Origin: Cognatundibacterium luofuense
GTDB taxonomy: Bacteria > Pseudomonadota > Gammaproteobacteria > Burkholderiales > Burkholderiaceae_D
Assembly: GCF_018139685.1 (NCBI RefSeq)
Contig: NZ_JAGSPN010000001.1
Coordinates: forward strand, 248,001-312,000
Direction of reading: 5' to 3'
DNA length: 64,000 nt
The notes beneath the pieces are model-generated. The model was not told where the DNA came from, ran no database searches, and saw only the letters and a program-made list of their open reading frames with translations. Made by a program: the position numbers and the translations under genes. Positions 27,388 to 35,902 of the stretch are shown piece after piece. Within the stretch, counting starts at the first letter, position 1; each line of letters starts with the position of its first letter.

Positions 27388-28141
27388 GGCTGATACGCTG
27401 ACGCGCGCACATGGCAAGCAAGTCTTGCCACAGGCAAATCTGATTCAGCAACAACGCTGCCGGATCACGTACAGCTTCCAGTTGCAGCATTTTTTGTAAG
27501 CCGTCCGCACTGGCAGGCAGTGATTGCGAGAAGCCGGTGCGGCGGTGTTGCTGATAAAACGCTTTCATCAGCCCCATCGGCGCATCTTTGTGCCAGTACT
27601 GCATCAGCCCGCCCACCATCAGTGCTGCATCTGCGGTTTGTTCAGCTGCGCGACTGCTGCGCTTTTGTTCCAGTTCACGGAAACCAATCAGACGCGGGAA
27701 GCGGATTTCCTGTATCCAGCTGGCCGGAATGCCACCTTCGCGTTGTATGCGGACACTGAACCATTGCTTCCAGCTTTGTTCTGCTGAACCATCCGGCACA
27801 AAATGCGTGTCTGCGGTCACATTGCAGGCCTCTTCCAGACGAATATCAATCACCACCGGCAGACTGGCGAGTTCCGCCGCCGGAGTCAGATCCATAGAAG
27901 GTACTTTACCCGGATTGGCTTGCAGAAAGTCGGCAAACTGTTTCAGTAAGTCTTCATGCGCGGCATGCGATGCCAGTGTGTCGTGATAGAAAGCCATGGC
28001 TGCCGCGTGGTAAGCCATCAGTTCTCCGACCGGAATCCCGGCTTCATTCTCCGGAATACCGTGCTGCAGGATCGCACTTAATTGTCTGGTTGTGCAGCCG
28101 AAACGGACTACACTGCCCGCGCCGAGTTGTTGTGTGCTCAT
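27380..28141 (-). CDS. Hypothetical protein in a manganese-riboswitch operon
   Basis: A 253-aa protein that I do not recognise. It has no signal peptide or membrane segment. The N-terminus reads SVVRFGCTTRQLSAILQHGI, which faintly recalls the Arg-containing first strand of ADP-ribosyltransferase-like folds; this is too weak to call. The rest is helical with several Trp (SWKQWF, MQYWHKDAP). The start ATG overlaps the arsC-like stop by 4 bases, so it is co-translated as the third gene behind the UPF0016 exporter. It ends tail-to-tail with the LysE gene. Confidence 0.7.
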   Translation of the reverse strand: MSTQQLGAGSVVRFGCTTRQLSAILQHGIPENEAGIPVGELMAYHAAAMAFYHDTLASHAAHEDLLKQFADFLQANPGKVPSMDLTPAAELASLPVVIDIRLEEACNVTADTHFVPDGSAEQSWKQWFSVRIQREGGIPASWIQEIRFPRLIGFRELEQKRSSRAAEQTADAALMVGGLMQYWHKDAPMGLMKAFYQQHRRTGFSQSLPASADGLQKMLQLEAVRDPAALLLNQICLWQDLLAMCARQRISLS

Positions 28142-28503
28142 ACGGCCTCCGCAAACAGGGAATGAATTTTTTCAGGTGGACGGCAAATCACCGCACGTCC
28201 GTCAACGACGACAACCGGACGCTGCATCAGTTTTGGTGCCACTGCCATTGCTGAGAACACTTTGTCTGCATCGGCCAGGCTCAGATTATTTGTTGCAAAC
28301 TCTTCTTCTGAGGTGCGGACAAATGCGTCCAGTGACTCGCCTGTTTGCTGCCATAAGTGCCGTAACTCATCCTCATTCAGCGGCTGTTTCAGATATTCCA
28401 CAACGATCAGCTGACGTTGTTGGTTCGAGGCGATCGCTTCTGCCAGCGCCAGTGTTTCGCGCGATTTTGAGCAGCGCGGGTTATGGTAAATCGTGATTGT
28501 CAT
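28138..28503 (-). CDS. arsC: ArsC-family (glutaredoxin-type) reductase
   Basis: A 121-aa protein with a thioredoxin-like fold. It has the N-terminal catalytic Cys in YHNPRCSKSRETL, the conserved LNEDELRHL region and the Arg-bearing VDGRAVICRPPEKI end, as in glutaredoxin-dependent arsenate reductases. Without arsB/arsR nearby, arsenate reduction is uncertain, and it may be a general ArsC/YffB-like protein. It lies 5 bases after the UPF0016 gene and overlaps the next gene. Confidence 0.85.
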   Translation of the reverse strand: MTITIYHNPRCSKSRETLALAEAIASNQQRQLIVVEYLKQPLNEDELRHLWQQTGESLDAFVRTSEEEFATNNLSLADADKVFSAMAVAPKLMQRPVVVVDGRAVICRPPEKIHSLFAEAV

Positions 28504-28508
28504 AGCAA

Positions 28509-29078
28509 TTAAAAAGGAAGTTGCAGTCCGCTCAGAACCAGCAGACCGAGAATGGCAAATACAGAGGCTGCGATCCAGCGCACCAGTTTAAACGGAAAAT
28601 GCGGTGAGACCGTTTTCCCCAGAATCACAGCAGGCACATCCGCAATCAGCATGCCAAGTGTTGTTCCGGCAACCACCGGAAGCAAGTCCTGAAAACGTGC
28701 CGCCAGAGCGACGGTTGCGATCTGGGTTTTGTCGCCGATTTCTGCCAGAAAGAAGGTAATGCACGTCAGTAAAAACACGCCATAACGACTTTCGGAGAGG
28801 CCGGTGTCTTCCATATCATCTGGTTTCAGTGTCCAAGCGGCAATTGCAAGGAAAGAAATACCCAGTGCAATACGCAACCATTCGGCGGGAATCGCGCCTG
28901 CAATGAAATGCCCCAGCCAGCCAGCCAGTGCGTGATTCGCCAGAGTAGCGGCCAGAATGCCAAGAATAATAGGGACAGGTTTTTTAAACCGCGCCGCCAG
29001 CAATAAAGCCAGTAACTGCGTTTTGTCGCCGATTTCACCAACGGTGACGGCCATGGCGGAGATCAGAAATGCTTCCAT
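28509..29078 (-). CDS. UPF0016 (TMEM165/GDT1) putative Mn2+ exporter
   Basis: A 189-aa membrane protein with six helices in two homologous halves. Each half carries the ExGDKT motif that binds the cation: VGEIGDKTQ near residue 15 and LAEIGDKTQ near 118. Members export Mn2+ (or handle Ca2+) at the inner membrane. A yybP-ykoY-type manganese riboswitch directly upstream supports manganese export. The start is ATG 29078; an in-frame ATG 8 codons in is possible, since no strong Shine-Dalgarno sequence is seen. Confidence 0.9.
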   Translation of the reverse strand: MEAFLISAMAVTVGEIGDKTQLLALLLAARFKKPVPIILGILAATLANHALAGWLGHFIAGAIPAEWLRIALGISFLAIAAWTLKPDDMEDTGLSESRYGVFLLTCITFFLAEIGDKTQIATVALAARFQDLLPVVAGTTLGMLIADVPAVILGKTVSPHFPFKLVRWIAASVFAILGLLVLSGLQLPF

Positions 29079-29091
29079 AATGATGAACAGG

Positions 29092-29272
29092 GGGACGGGG
29101 TAAGGTTAACCAGCAGACGAGCATGCATTACCCCATCCCTGGAAGAAATACACGCTCAGTCAGTGGTCTTGCCAAATAACAATTTTGAATGCTTGTTATC
29201 CGTTGCACCATGGCATGCTGCCAAGTATGTTGATGCAACGCCCGCAAAGCGGCAGGCTACTCCCCATTGAAT
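29092..29272 (-). ncRNA. yybP-ykoY manganese riboswitch
   Basis: On the minus strand the leader of the UPF0016 gene has the conserved features of this class in order: GGGGAGTAGCC (near 29265-29255), CAACATACTTGG (29232-29221) and GGCAAGACCACTGA (about 29174-29161). An expression platform follows: a 12-bp stem with one G-U pair formed by 29139-29128 and 29103-29092, ending 14 bases before the start codon. There is no U-run, so control is probably at translation. High Mn2+ should raise exporter expression. Confidence 0.88.
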
Positions 29273-29282
29273 GAGAGGCCGA

Positions 29283-29288
29283 ATTATA
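29283..29288 (-). promoter_or_regulatory. -10 element for the riboswitch transcript
   Basis: A perfect TATAAT on the minus strand, placed so that the transcript would start about 10 bases before the riboswitch core. No matching -35 hexamer is obvious. Confidence 0.55.
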
Positions 29289-29386
29289 ACGGGAAATGAA
29301 CACGCCGCATAAAAAATTCGCTTTCCTGTACGACCGCGCAAATCCCGCATGGTGGCGTGCGCTATGAGGCAAACCCTTAGGGAGCG

Positions 29387-29545
29387 GAGGTGCCGGGCGC
29401 ATTGCTTTGTTGCGTCGCTTGCACAGGCACCAGCCTGTGCAGCTGCGTGTAGCCTTCCGCAAATATGCGGAAGTCGCTTCACAGGTGGATTGCGGTGCAA
29501 TCCATTTGTCCTGCTACGCCGCCGCGCACTGCATCCCGGCACCTC
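29387..29545. repeat. Nested multi-hairpin element
   Basis: Outer arms GAGGTGCCGGG (29387-29397) and CCCGGCACCTC (29535-29545) are perfectly complementary over 11 bp. They enclose three perfect hairpins in series: TGCACAGGC-acca-GCCTGTGCA (29420-29441), CTTCCGCA-aata-TGCGGAAG (29454-29473) and GGATTGC-ggt-GCAATCC (29487-29503). The element lies between the divergent riboswitch operon and mgtC. It could be a structured RNA, an mgtC leader, or a palindromic mobile repeat. No coding frame is supported. Confidence 0.65.
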
Positions 29546-29610
29546 GCGTTCGCACTCGTGGCTATTGATGAAATGAGTTCTAATGGTTGCTGTATGCTGA
29601 AGGCCTCATT

Positions 29611-30399
29611 ATGCTTGGCATTGATTACATTTTTTTGCGGACCGGCATGGACACCACTTTTTACATGAATCATTTTCTGAGCTTCTGGTCTCCTCAGGAG
29701 TTACATGCGAATCTTATTATATTTCTTAATATCGTCGGGGCGATGCTGCTTGGTTTCGTTGTCGGCTATGAGCGTTCCTATCATGGGCGTGCTGCAGGGA
29801 TGCGGACCTATGGTCTGGTATGTATGGCATCTGCAGCGGTCGTCGTGATCGCCGGATATCCTGATTTCTGGTTTGGTGCCCGCGCTGCAGGTACAGTGAT
29901 TCCAGACCCTTCGAGAACGATTCAGGGTATTTTGACTGGCATTGGCTTTCTGGGTGCCGGGGTTATCATGAAAGAGGGCTTCACGATCAGCGGGTTGACA
30001 ACGGCTGCTTCGGTTTGGGCCTCATCGGCGATTGGTATTCTGGTCGGCATCGGATTTTATGCAGCGGCTATTTTGCTGGCGGGGCTCAGCGCAGCTTGTA
30101 TGGTGTGGGTGCACAAACTGGAAACGTGGCTTCCTTCCCAGGCTGCTATCGCTGTGATGCTCCGGTTTGCTAAAGACTTTCAGCCTGAGGAGCGGGCATT
30201 GCATGCGCTGGCACAGCAGCGTGGATATCAGGTCGCAGGCAATACCCTGTCGGTCAGTATGCAGGATGGTAAGATTGAATGGAGATTTGTAGCGGTTGCT
30301 GCAGATCGTCACAGCGCAATGCCGGTCAGCAAGCTTGCGGACGAATTCCGATGTTTTAACGGGGTTGAATCTTTTCAACTCAATCACGCAAAAAACTGA
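29611..30399 (+). CDS. mgtC: MgtC/SapB-family inner-membrane protein
   Basis: A 262-aa protein from the chosen start. The MgtC core (helices with LGFVVGYERSYHGRAAGMRTY, then GIGFLGAGVIMKEGFTISGL and TAASVWASSAIG) is followed by a small C-terminal cytosolic ACT-like domain. MgtC proteins help growth under low Mg2+ and modulate the F-ATPase in some pathogens. I chose ATG 29611 because GAAGG lies 7 bases before it; ATG 29647 and 29665 are alternatives. The structured DNA upstream may be its leader. Confidence 0.85.
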   Translation: MLGIDYIFLRTGMDTTFYMNHFLSFWSPQELHANLIIFLNIVGAMLLGFVVGYERSYHGRAAGMRTYGLVCMASAAVVVIAGYPDFWFGARAAGTVIPDPSRTIQGILTGIGFLGAGVIMKEGFTISGLTTAASVWASSAIGILVGIGFYAAAILLAGLSAACMVWVHKLETWLPSQAAIAVMLRFAKDFQPEERALHALAQQRGYQVAGNTLSVSMQDGKIEWRFVAVAADRHSAMPVSKLADEFRCFNGVESFQLNHAKN

Positions 30400-30489
30400 T
30401 ATAGTCTCGCCTTTCACAGCTAGGCTGATCCGTCAGCCCTCTGGTTTTAAGCGTCAAAGTCTACACTTAGCGCTTCGGTGAAAAAGTTC

Positions 30490-30518
30490 TTGACAAACCC
30501 TGAAATGATCTCTACAAT
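30490..30518 (+). promoter_or_regulatory. Sigma-70 promoter of the tRNA-tufB operon
   Basis: TTGACA (30490-30495), a 17-base spacer and TACAAT (30513-30518), close to consensus. A GC-rich discriminator (CGGGGCTC) follows, as in stringently controlled stable-RNA promoters. The first tRNA begins 15 bases downstream of the -10. Confidence 0.93.
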
Positions 30519-30533
30519 TCGGGGCTCTTCTGC

Positions 30534-30618
30534 GGAGAGGTGGCCGAGTGGTTAATGGCAGCAGACTGTAAATCTGCCCTCTTTGAGTACGCTGGTTCGA
30601 ATCCAGCCCTCTCCACCA
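30534..30618 (+). tRNA. tRNA-Tyr (GTA)
   Basis: An 85-nt class II tRNA with acceptor GGAGAGG/CCTCTCC, anticodon GTA in ACTGTAAAT, a long variable arm, T loop GGTTCGAATCC and encoded CCA. Confidence 0.97.
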
Positions 30619-30652
30619 GAATAAAGAATTTGCGGCTGAAGTGGTAGCCCCT

Positions 30653-30726
30653 GCGGGTGTAGCTCAATGGTAGAGCTGAAGCCTTCCAAGCTTAAGACGA
30701 GGGTTCGATTCCCTTCACCCGCTCCA
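30653..30726 (+). tRNA. tRNA-Gly (TCC)
   Basis: A 74-nt tRNA with acceptor GCGGGTG/CACCCGC, anticodon TCC in CTTCCAA, T loop GGTTCGATTCC and encoded CCA. Confidence 0.97.
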
Positions 30727-30748
30727 GTATTTACATGGTCAACATGCT

Positions 30749-30823
<75 letters not shown>

Positions 30824-30898
30824 TAAAACTGGTGTTATCTAGTCTGAAAACGTCGGGCGCGTCCTGAGTATTCTCGTAAAAATCGTTAGGAGTCCAAA

Positions 30899-32089
30899 AT
30901 GGCAAAAGGTAAGTTTGAACGTACCAAGCCGCACGTGAACGTCGGTACAATTGGTCACGTTGACCACGGTAAAACTACTCTGACAGCAGCGATCGCAACT
31001 GTTCTGTCCGCAAAATTCGGCGGCGAAGCAAAGAAATACGACGAGATCGATGCCGCTCCTGAAGAAAAAGCACGTGGTATTACCATTAACACTGCTCACG
31101 TAGAATACGAAACAGCAAACCGCCACTATGCGCACGTTGACTGCCCAGGCCATGCTGACTACGTTAAAAACATGATTACCGGTGCGGCGCAGATGGACGG
31201 CGCGATCCTGGTTTGCTCCGCAGCAGACGGTCCTATGCCGCAAACACGTGAGCATATCCTGCTGGCACGTCAGGTTGGCGTTCCATACATCATCGTATTC
31301 CTGAACAAATGCGACATGGTGGATGATGAAGAGCTGCTGGAACTGGTTGAAATGGAAGTTCGTGAGTTGTTGTCTAAATACGAATTCCCAGGCGACGATC
31401 TGCCGATCGTTCGTGGTTCCGCTAAACTGGCGCTGGAAGGCGACAAAGGCGCGCTGGGTGAAGAAGCAATCATCAAGCTGGCTGAGGCACTGGATTCTTA
31501 CATCCCTACACCAGAACGCGCAATCGACGGCACATTCTTGATGCCAGTTGAAGACGTATTCTCCATCTCTGGTCGTGGTACTGTTGTTACCGGTCGTGTT
31601 GAGCGCGGTAGCATCAAAGTCGGCGAAGAGATCGAAATTGTTGGTATCAAAGACACAGTAAAAACAACTTGCACAGGCGTTGAAATGTTCCGCAAACTGC
31701 TGGACCAAGGTCAAGCTGGTGACAACGTTGGTGTTCTGCTGCGTGGTACTAAGCGTGAAGACGTTGAGCGTGGTCAGGTTCTGGCTAAACCAGGTTCTAT
31801 CAAACCACACAGCAACTTCACAGGCGAAATCTACGTTCTGTCGAAAGATGAAGGCGGTCGTCACACACCATTCTTCAACAACTACCGTCCACAGTTCTAC
31901 TTCCGTACAACTGACGTGACTGGTGCGATCGAGCTGCCAAAAGACAAAGAAATGGTGATGCCAGGTGATAACGTTTCCATCACAGTGAAACTGATCTCCC
32001 CAATCGCTATGGAAGAAGGTCTGCGTTTCGCGATCCGTGAAGGCGGTCGTACCGTTGGTGCGGGCGTTGTAGCGAAAATTATCGAGTAA
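30899..32089 (+). CDS. tufB: Elongation factor Tu
   Basis: A 396-aa GTPase that delivers aminoacyl-tRNA to the ribosome. It has G1 [10 protein letters not shown]2 [14 protein letters not shown]3 DCPGH and G4 NKCD, then beta-barrel domains 2 and 3. TAGGAG lies 6 bases before the ATG. The start codon is 75 bases past tRNA-Thr, so it is cotranscribed with the tRNAs. Strong codon bias. A second tuf copy is usual in the str operon elsewhere in such genomes, but it is not in the window. Confidence 0.98.
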   Translation: MAKGKFERTKPHVNVGTIGHVDHGKTTLTAAIATVLSAKFGGEAKKYDEIDAAPEEKARGITINTAHVEYETANRHYAHVDCPGHADYVKNMITGAAQMDGAILVCSAADGPMPQTREHILLARQVGVPYIIVFLNKCDMVDDEELLELVEMEVRELLSKYEFPGDDLPIVRGSAKLALEGDKGALGEEAIIKLAEALDSYIPTPERAIDGTFLMPVEDVFSISGRGTVVTGRVERGSIKVGEEIEIVGIKDTVKTTCTGVEMFRKLLDQGQAGDNVGVLLRGTKREDVERGQVLAKPGSIKPHSNFTGEIYVLSKDEGGRHTPFFNNYRPQFYFRTTDVTGAIELPKDKEMVMPGDNVSITVKLISPIAMEEGLRFAIREGGRTVGAGVVAKIIE

Positions 32090-32100
32090 TATCGGTTATA

Positions 32101-32128
32101 ATGTGGCGATCTGTTCTGATCGCCACAT
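32101..32128 (+). terminator. Perfect hairpin after tufB
   Basis: ATGTGGCGATC-tgttct-GATCGCCACAT, an 11-bp perfect stem 11 bases past the tufB stop. No T-run follows, so it may be an RNA-processing or 3'-end stability element between tufB and tRNA-Trp rather than a full terminator. Confidence 0.55.
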
Positions 32129-32152
32129 CAAGTCAAGTTGTTTCTCAGGTAC

Positions 32153-32228
32153 AGGGGTGTAGCTCAATTGGCAGAGCGACGGTCTCCAAAACCGTAGGCT
32201 GGGGGTTCGATTCCCTCCGCCCCTGCCA
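32153..32228 (+). tRNA. tRNA-Trp (CCA)
   Basis: A 76-nt tRNA with acceptor AGGGGTG/CGCCCCT, anticodon CCA in CTCCAAA, T loop GGTTCGATTCC and encoded CCA. The conserved position between tufB and secE supports the call. Confidence 0.97.
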
Positions 32229-32264
32229 CCGTCTAGCCTGCGGCGCATCGAAAGTTTAAACAGT

Positions 32265-32648
32265 ATGTCTAGTCAATCCGTTGAAACGGTAAGCACCTCC
32301 AATGACAAAGTAAAAGTCATTCTGGCGGTTGTTGCTGTTGTTGCTGGTATCGTTGGATTTTATCTGCTGGCAGGTCAGTCAGGCTGGATTCGTGCGGCTG
32401 CACTGGTTGCAGGTTTGATTGTCGGTGGCGGTCTGATCGCAATCTCTGATCTTGGTGCAGGTATCATTGAGTTTGGTAAAGAATCTGTACGCGAAACCAA
32501 GAAAGTTGTCTGGCCTTCACGTAAGGAAGCTGGGCAAATAACTGCAGTGGTTTTCGGGTTTGTGTTGATTATGGCAATTTTTCTCTGGGGAACAGATAAG
32601 ATCCTGGAGTTTTTGTTGTATGACGTAATCCTCGGATGGAAAAAATAA
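32265..32648 (+). CDS. secE: Preprotein translocase subunit SecE
   Basis: A 127-aa inner-membrane subunit of SecYEG. Three helices are visible (about residues 18-38, 41-62 and 92-117), as in the longer enteric form. The conserved amphipathic [16 protein letters not shown] precedes the last helix. Its stop overlaps the nusG start as TAATG. Confidence 0.95.
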   Translation: MSSQSVETVSTSNDKVKVILAVVAVVAGIVGFYLLAGQSGWIRAAALVAGLIVGGGLIAISDLGAGIIEFGKESVRETKKVVWPSRKEAGQITAVVFGFVLIMAIFLWGTDKILEFLLYDVILGWKK

Positions 32649-33241
32649 TGAGCGAAAACATTCAGGAAAACGAACAAGGTGCAGCGCCTGAGGTGTCTGT
32701 GCCTAAAAGCGCAAAAAAATGGTACGCCGTTCACGCTTACTCCGGCATGGAAAAAAGCGTTCAGCGAGCTTTGACTGAGCGTATTGAACGTGCCGAAATG
32801 CAGGATAAATTTGGTCGTATTCTGGTTCCCACTGAAGAAGTAATTGAAGTTCGTAACGGACGTAAAGCGGTTACTGAACGAAGACTGTTCCCTAGTTATG
32901 TATTCGTTGAAATGGAAATGACAGACGATACATGGCATTTGGTGAAGAACACGAGCAAAGTAACAGGATTCATCGGTGGTAAAGCAAACAAGCCTTCGCC
33001 GATTCCAATGCATGAAGTTGATAAGATTTTGCAGCAAATGCAAGATGGTGTTGAGAAGCCAAGGCCAAAAGTACTGTACGAAGTTGGTGAGATTGTTCGA
33101 ATTAAAGAAGGTCCATTCACTGATTTCAACGGCATGATCGAGGAAGTGAACTACGAAAAATCAAAAATTCGGGTCACTGTTACGATTTTCGGTCGTGCAA
33201 CACCAGTTGAGCTTGAGTTTGCTCAGGTAGAAAAAGTTTGA
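32648..33241 (+). CDS. nusG: Transcription termination/antitermination factor NusG
   Basis: A 197-aa protein that binds RNA polymerase and links it to Rho or the ribosome. The NGN domain ([20 protein letters not shown]) is followed by the C-terminal KOW domain ([16 protein letters not shown]). The start is ATG 32648; an in-frame ATG 12 bases earlier lies inside secE and lacks family support. Confidence 0.97.
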   Translation: MSENIQENEQGAAPEVSVPKSAKKWYAVHAYSGMEKSVQRALTERIERAEMQDKFGRILVPTEEVIEVRNGRKAVTERRLFPSYVFVEMEMTDDTWHLVKNTSKVTGFIGGKANKPSPIPMHEVDKILQQMQDGVEKPRPKVLYEVGEIVRIKEGPFTDFNGMIEEVNYEKSKIRVTVTIFGRATPVELEFAQVEKV

Positions 33242-33290
33242 TTAAGGTCAGTCAGTGCCTGGCGTAAGCCAAAACTGACAATCGCGAGGA

Positions 33291-33319
33291 GCCCGTCTTT
33301 TAAATATCAAAAGAAGGGC
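33291..33319 (+). promoter_or_regulatory. Leader hairpin upstream of rplK
   Basis: GCCCGTCTTTT-aaatatc-AAAAGAAGGGC, an imperfect stem with one mismatch in the 106-base nusG-rplK spacer. L1 represses its own operon by binding the rplK leader in other bacteria, but whether this hairpin is the site cannot be read from sequence. Confidence 0.45.
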
Positions 33320-33347
33320 GTTATTACTCAATTTAAGAGGAGCCAAC

Positions 33348-33779
33348 ATGGCAAAGAAAATTATTGGCTTTATCAAGCTGCAAGTGCCAGCAGGTAAAGC
33401 AAACCCATCCCCTCCAATCGGTCCAGCTCTGGGTCAACGTGGTTTGAATATCATGGAGTTCTGTAAAGCATTCAATGCACAGACTCAAGGTATGGAACCA
33501 GGTATGCCGATTCCAGTTGTGATCACCGCATTTGCAGACAAGTCTTTCACATTCGTGATGAAGACGCCTCCTGCAACATACATGATCAAAAAAGCTGCTG
33601 GTATTACTAAAGGTTCTCCTAAGCCGCATACTGATAAAGTAGGTAAGATCACACGTGCGCAAGCTGAAGAAATCGCAAAAGTAAAAGCAAAAGATCTGAC
33701 TGCAGCTGATATGGAAGCGGCTATCCGTACTATCGCTGGTTCTGCCCGTTCTATGGGTATCACGGTGGAGGGACTGTAA
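33348..33779 (+). CDS. rplK: Ribosomal protein L11
   Basis: A 143-aa large-subunit protein of the GTPase centre. It has the N-terminal [22 protein letters not shown] and the C-terminal 23S-binding domain ending [17 protein letters not shown] precedes the ATG. The stop overlaps the rplA start by one base, giving translational coupling. Confidence 0.98.
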   Translation: MAKKIIGFIKLQVPAGKANPSPPIGPALGQRGLNIMEFCKAFNAQTQGMEPGMPIPVVITAFADKSFTFVMKTPPATYMIKKAAGITKGSPKPHTDKVGKITRAQAEEIAKVKAKDLTAADMEAAIRTIAGSARSMGITVEGL

Positions 33780-34471
33780 TGGCTAAGTTGACTAAAAAAG
33801 CAAAAGCGCTGGCAGGTAAAATTGATCGTACTAAAGCATATGCTTTCGACGACGCTGTTGCTCTGATTAAAGAGTGCGCAACTGCAAAATTCAATGAATC
33901 TATCGACGTTGCTGTCCAACTGGGCGTAGATCCTAAGAAATCTGACCAGGTTGTTCGTGGTGCGGTTGTTCTGCCAGCTGGTACAGGTAAATCTGTTCGC
34001 GTTGCTGTATTTGCACAAGGTGCAAAAGCAGAAGAAGCGAAAGCAGCTGGTGCAGATATCGTTGGTATGGAAGATCTGGCAGAGCGCGTTAAAGCTGGCG
34101 ATATGCCGTTTGACGTTGTGATTGCTGCTCCTGATACTATGCGTATCGTTGGTACACTGGGCCAAGTTCTGGGTCCACGTGGTCTGATGCCTAATCCAAA
34201 AGTTGGTACAGTAACACCGGACGTTGCTACTGCAGTTAAAAATGCAAAAGCTGGTCAGGTTCAGTACCGTACTGATAAAGCGGGTATCATTCACTCCACT
34301 ATCGGTCGTAAATCGTTCAACGATGCAGACCTGAAGGCAAATCTGGTTGCTCTGATCGATGCTCTGAACAAAGCTAAACCTGCGTCTTCTAAAGGTGTGT
34401 ACCTGCGTAAAGTCTCCCTGTCTTCTACGATGGGTGCAGGCGTACGTGTGGATCACGCTAGCCTGGCGTAA
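33779..34471 (+). CDS. rplA: Ribosomal protein L1
   Basis: A 230-aa protein of the L1 stalk and usual translational repressor of rplKA. Recognised by the [12 protein letters not shown] region, [14 protein letters not shown] and TIGRKSF. Start and stop match family length. Confidence 0.98.
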   Translation: MAKLTKKAKALAGKIDRTKAYAFDDAVALIKECATAKFNESIDVAVQLGVDPKKSDQVVRGAVVLPAGTGKSVRVAVFAQGAKAEEAKAAGADIVGMEDLAERVKAGDMPFDVVIAAPDTMRIVGTLGQVLGPRGLMPNPKVGTVTPDVATAVKNAKAGQVQYRTDKAGIIHSTIGRKSFNDADLKANLVALIDALNKAKPASSKGVYLRKVSLSSTMGAGVRVDHASLA

Positions 34472-34751
34472 TAAAGAATCAAGTCCTGATCTGAAAAGAT
34501 CAGGCGCATCTTTGGGCTGAATGCCGTCAGGGCATTCAGAGTGTCAAAGACCGTTGGGCTGAATTGCTAAAGATTCAGTTAAACCTCTGGTGGTTAACAG
34601 AAACCCAACGCAGATGGTGTACCCGAACAAGTTTTGTAGTGATTACTGGTTCCCCAGTGAAACTCCTAACTTCGGACGCCGTGTTCGAAACGATAGGCGA
34701 GCTCTGTAGCATCCTGCTGCATGGTTCAAATATCATTAATGGAGGTTGACC
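34472..34751 (+). ncRNA. rplJ-rplL structured leader
   Basis: A 280-base non-coding leader. Visible stems are CCTGATCT-gaaa-AGATCAGG (34486-34505 region) and CTGAATGCC-gtca-GGGCATTCAG just downstream, plus further GC pairs. It ends at GGAGG six bases before the GTG start of rplJ. In other bacteria the L10-(L12) complex binds this leader to repress translation; that role is inferred here from position and structure. Confidence 0.7.
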
Positions 34752-35249
34752 GTGAGTCTCAATCTGAATGACAAAAAGGCCGTCGTCGCTGAAGTCTCTG
34801 CAAAAGTAGCAACTGCACAGACTATCGTCGTGGCTGAATATCGTGGCATCCAGGTCGGTCATTTGACGCAACTGCGTGCTAACGCACGTGCTCAGGGCGT
34901 TTACATGCGCGTGTTGAAAAACACACTCGCACGTCGTGCTGTTGAGGGTACTGCATTCGAAAGCCTCGCTTCTGAAATGACCGGTCCGCTGATCTATGCG
35001 ATCTCGGATGATGCTGTTGCTGCAGCGAAAGTCGTTAACGACTTTGCAAAAAGCAATGACAAACTGGTTGTTAAAGCAGGTAACTATGCAGGCAAATCGC
35101 TGGATAAAGCTGGTGTTGTTGCACTGGCAAGTATCCCAAGCCGCGAAGTACTGTTGGCGCAAGTTGTGGGCATGATGCAGGCACCTGTATCTGCATTTGC
35201 ACGCGCTCTGGCAGCTGTGGCAGCGAAGAAAGAAGCAGAAGCTGCTTAA
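34752..35249 (+). CDS. rplJ: Ribosomal protein L10
   Basis: A 165-aa stalk base protein that anchors L7/L12 dimers. The start is GTG 34752 ([15 protein letters not shown]), placed 6 bases after GGAGG. A TTG two codons earlier lies inside the binding site spacing and is unlikely. The C-terminal Ala/Lys-rich helix is typical. Confidence 0.96.
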   Translation: MSLNLNDKKAVVAEVSAKVATAQTIVVAEYRGIQVGHLTQLRANARAQGVYMRVLKNTLARRAVEGTAFESLASEMTGPLIYAISDDAVAAAKVVNDFAKSNDKLVVKAGNYAGKSLDKAGVVALASIPSREVLLAQVVGMMQAPVSAFARALAAVAAKKEAEAA

Positions 35250-35308
35250 TTGCAGTTTTTGTTTTCGTCAAATACCGTATCAATGTAATTAATTAATTGG
35301 AGTTTCAA

Positions 35309-35680
35309 ATGGCAATTAGCAAAGACGATATCCTGGAAGCCGTAGGCGCGATGTCCGTAATGGACCTGAACGACCTGGTAAAAGCTTTCGAAGAAAAATT
35401 CGGCGTTTCCGCAGCAGCAGTTGCAGCTGGTCCTGCAGCAGCTGGTCCTGCAGCAGCAGCTGAAGAACAAACAGAATTCACAGTAATTCTGTCTGAAGCT
35501 GGCTCCAACAAAGTTGGCGTTATTAAAGCAGTTCGCGAAATCACTGGTCTGGGCTTGAAAGAAGCTAAAGATCTGGTTGACGGCGCACCTAAAGCAGTTA
35601 AAGAAGGCATCGCTAAAGCTGACGCTGAAGCTGCTAAGAAAAAACTGGAAGATGCTGGCGCGAAAGCAGAGCTCAAGTAA
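35309..35680 (+). CDS. rplL: Ribosomal protein L7/L12
   Basis: A 123-aa acidic stalk protein that recruits translation factors. N-terminal dimerisation domain, an Ala/Pro/Gly hinge ([18 protein letters not shown]), and a C-terminal domain with [20 protein letters not shown]. The start is ATG 35309, with GGAG seven bases upstream; four extra in-frame codons upstream are not needed. Confidence 0.98.
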   Translation: MAISKDDILEAVGAMSVMDLNDLVKAFEEKFGVSAAAVAAGPAAAGPAAAAEEQTEFTVILSEAGSNKVGVIKAVREITGLGLKEAKDLVDGAPKAVKEGIAKADAEAAKKKLEDAGAKAELK

Positions 35681-35902
35681 TTCCGTTTTACGGCAGATCT
35701 GCGGATCTGCCTGTGTCGAAGCAGGAATCCTCTTGAAAGAGAGGGTTCCTCTTTGGCATCTTTGGCGTTTGTATTGTTTTGTTTGAACCATTAAATTCTG
35801 ATAAGCCCGAAGGGCTGAGACTTGAGGTTTTTTGTCGCTGCAAGACACAAGGCGTCAGGAATCCTGAATTCTCCATCCTTCCTTGTCACTCACGGAGTGT
35901 CC
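35681..35902 (+). promoter_or_regulatory. rplL-rpoB spacer with attenuator/processing hairpins
   Basis: Two stems: GGCAGATC-tgcg-GATCTGCC (35692-35711) and AGGAATCCTCT-tgaa-AGAGAGGGTTCCT (35723-35750), the latter followed by a weak T-rich tract. In enterics this spacer holds a partial terminator and an RNase III site that lower rpoBC expression relative to the ribosomal genes. The same role is likely here. Confidence 0.65.

Noticed and set aside
29349-29576. Possible small protein in the hairpin element
   Set aside because: The sequence is dominated by inverted repeats; Cys/Ala/Arg-rich translation has no support.
32097-32102. TATAAT just after tufB as a promoter for tRNA-Trp
   Set aside because: No -35 at a suitable distance and it overlaps the base of a hairpin; kept only as a chance match.
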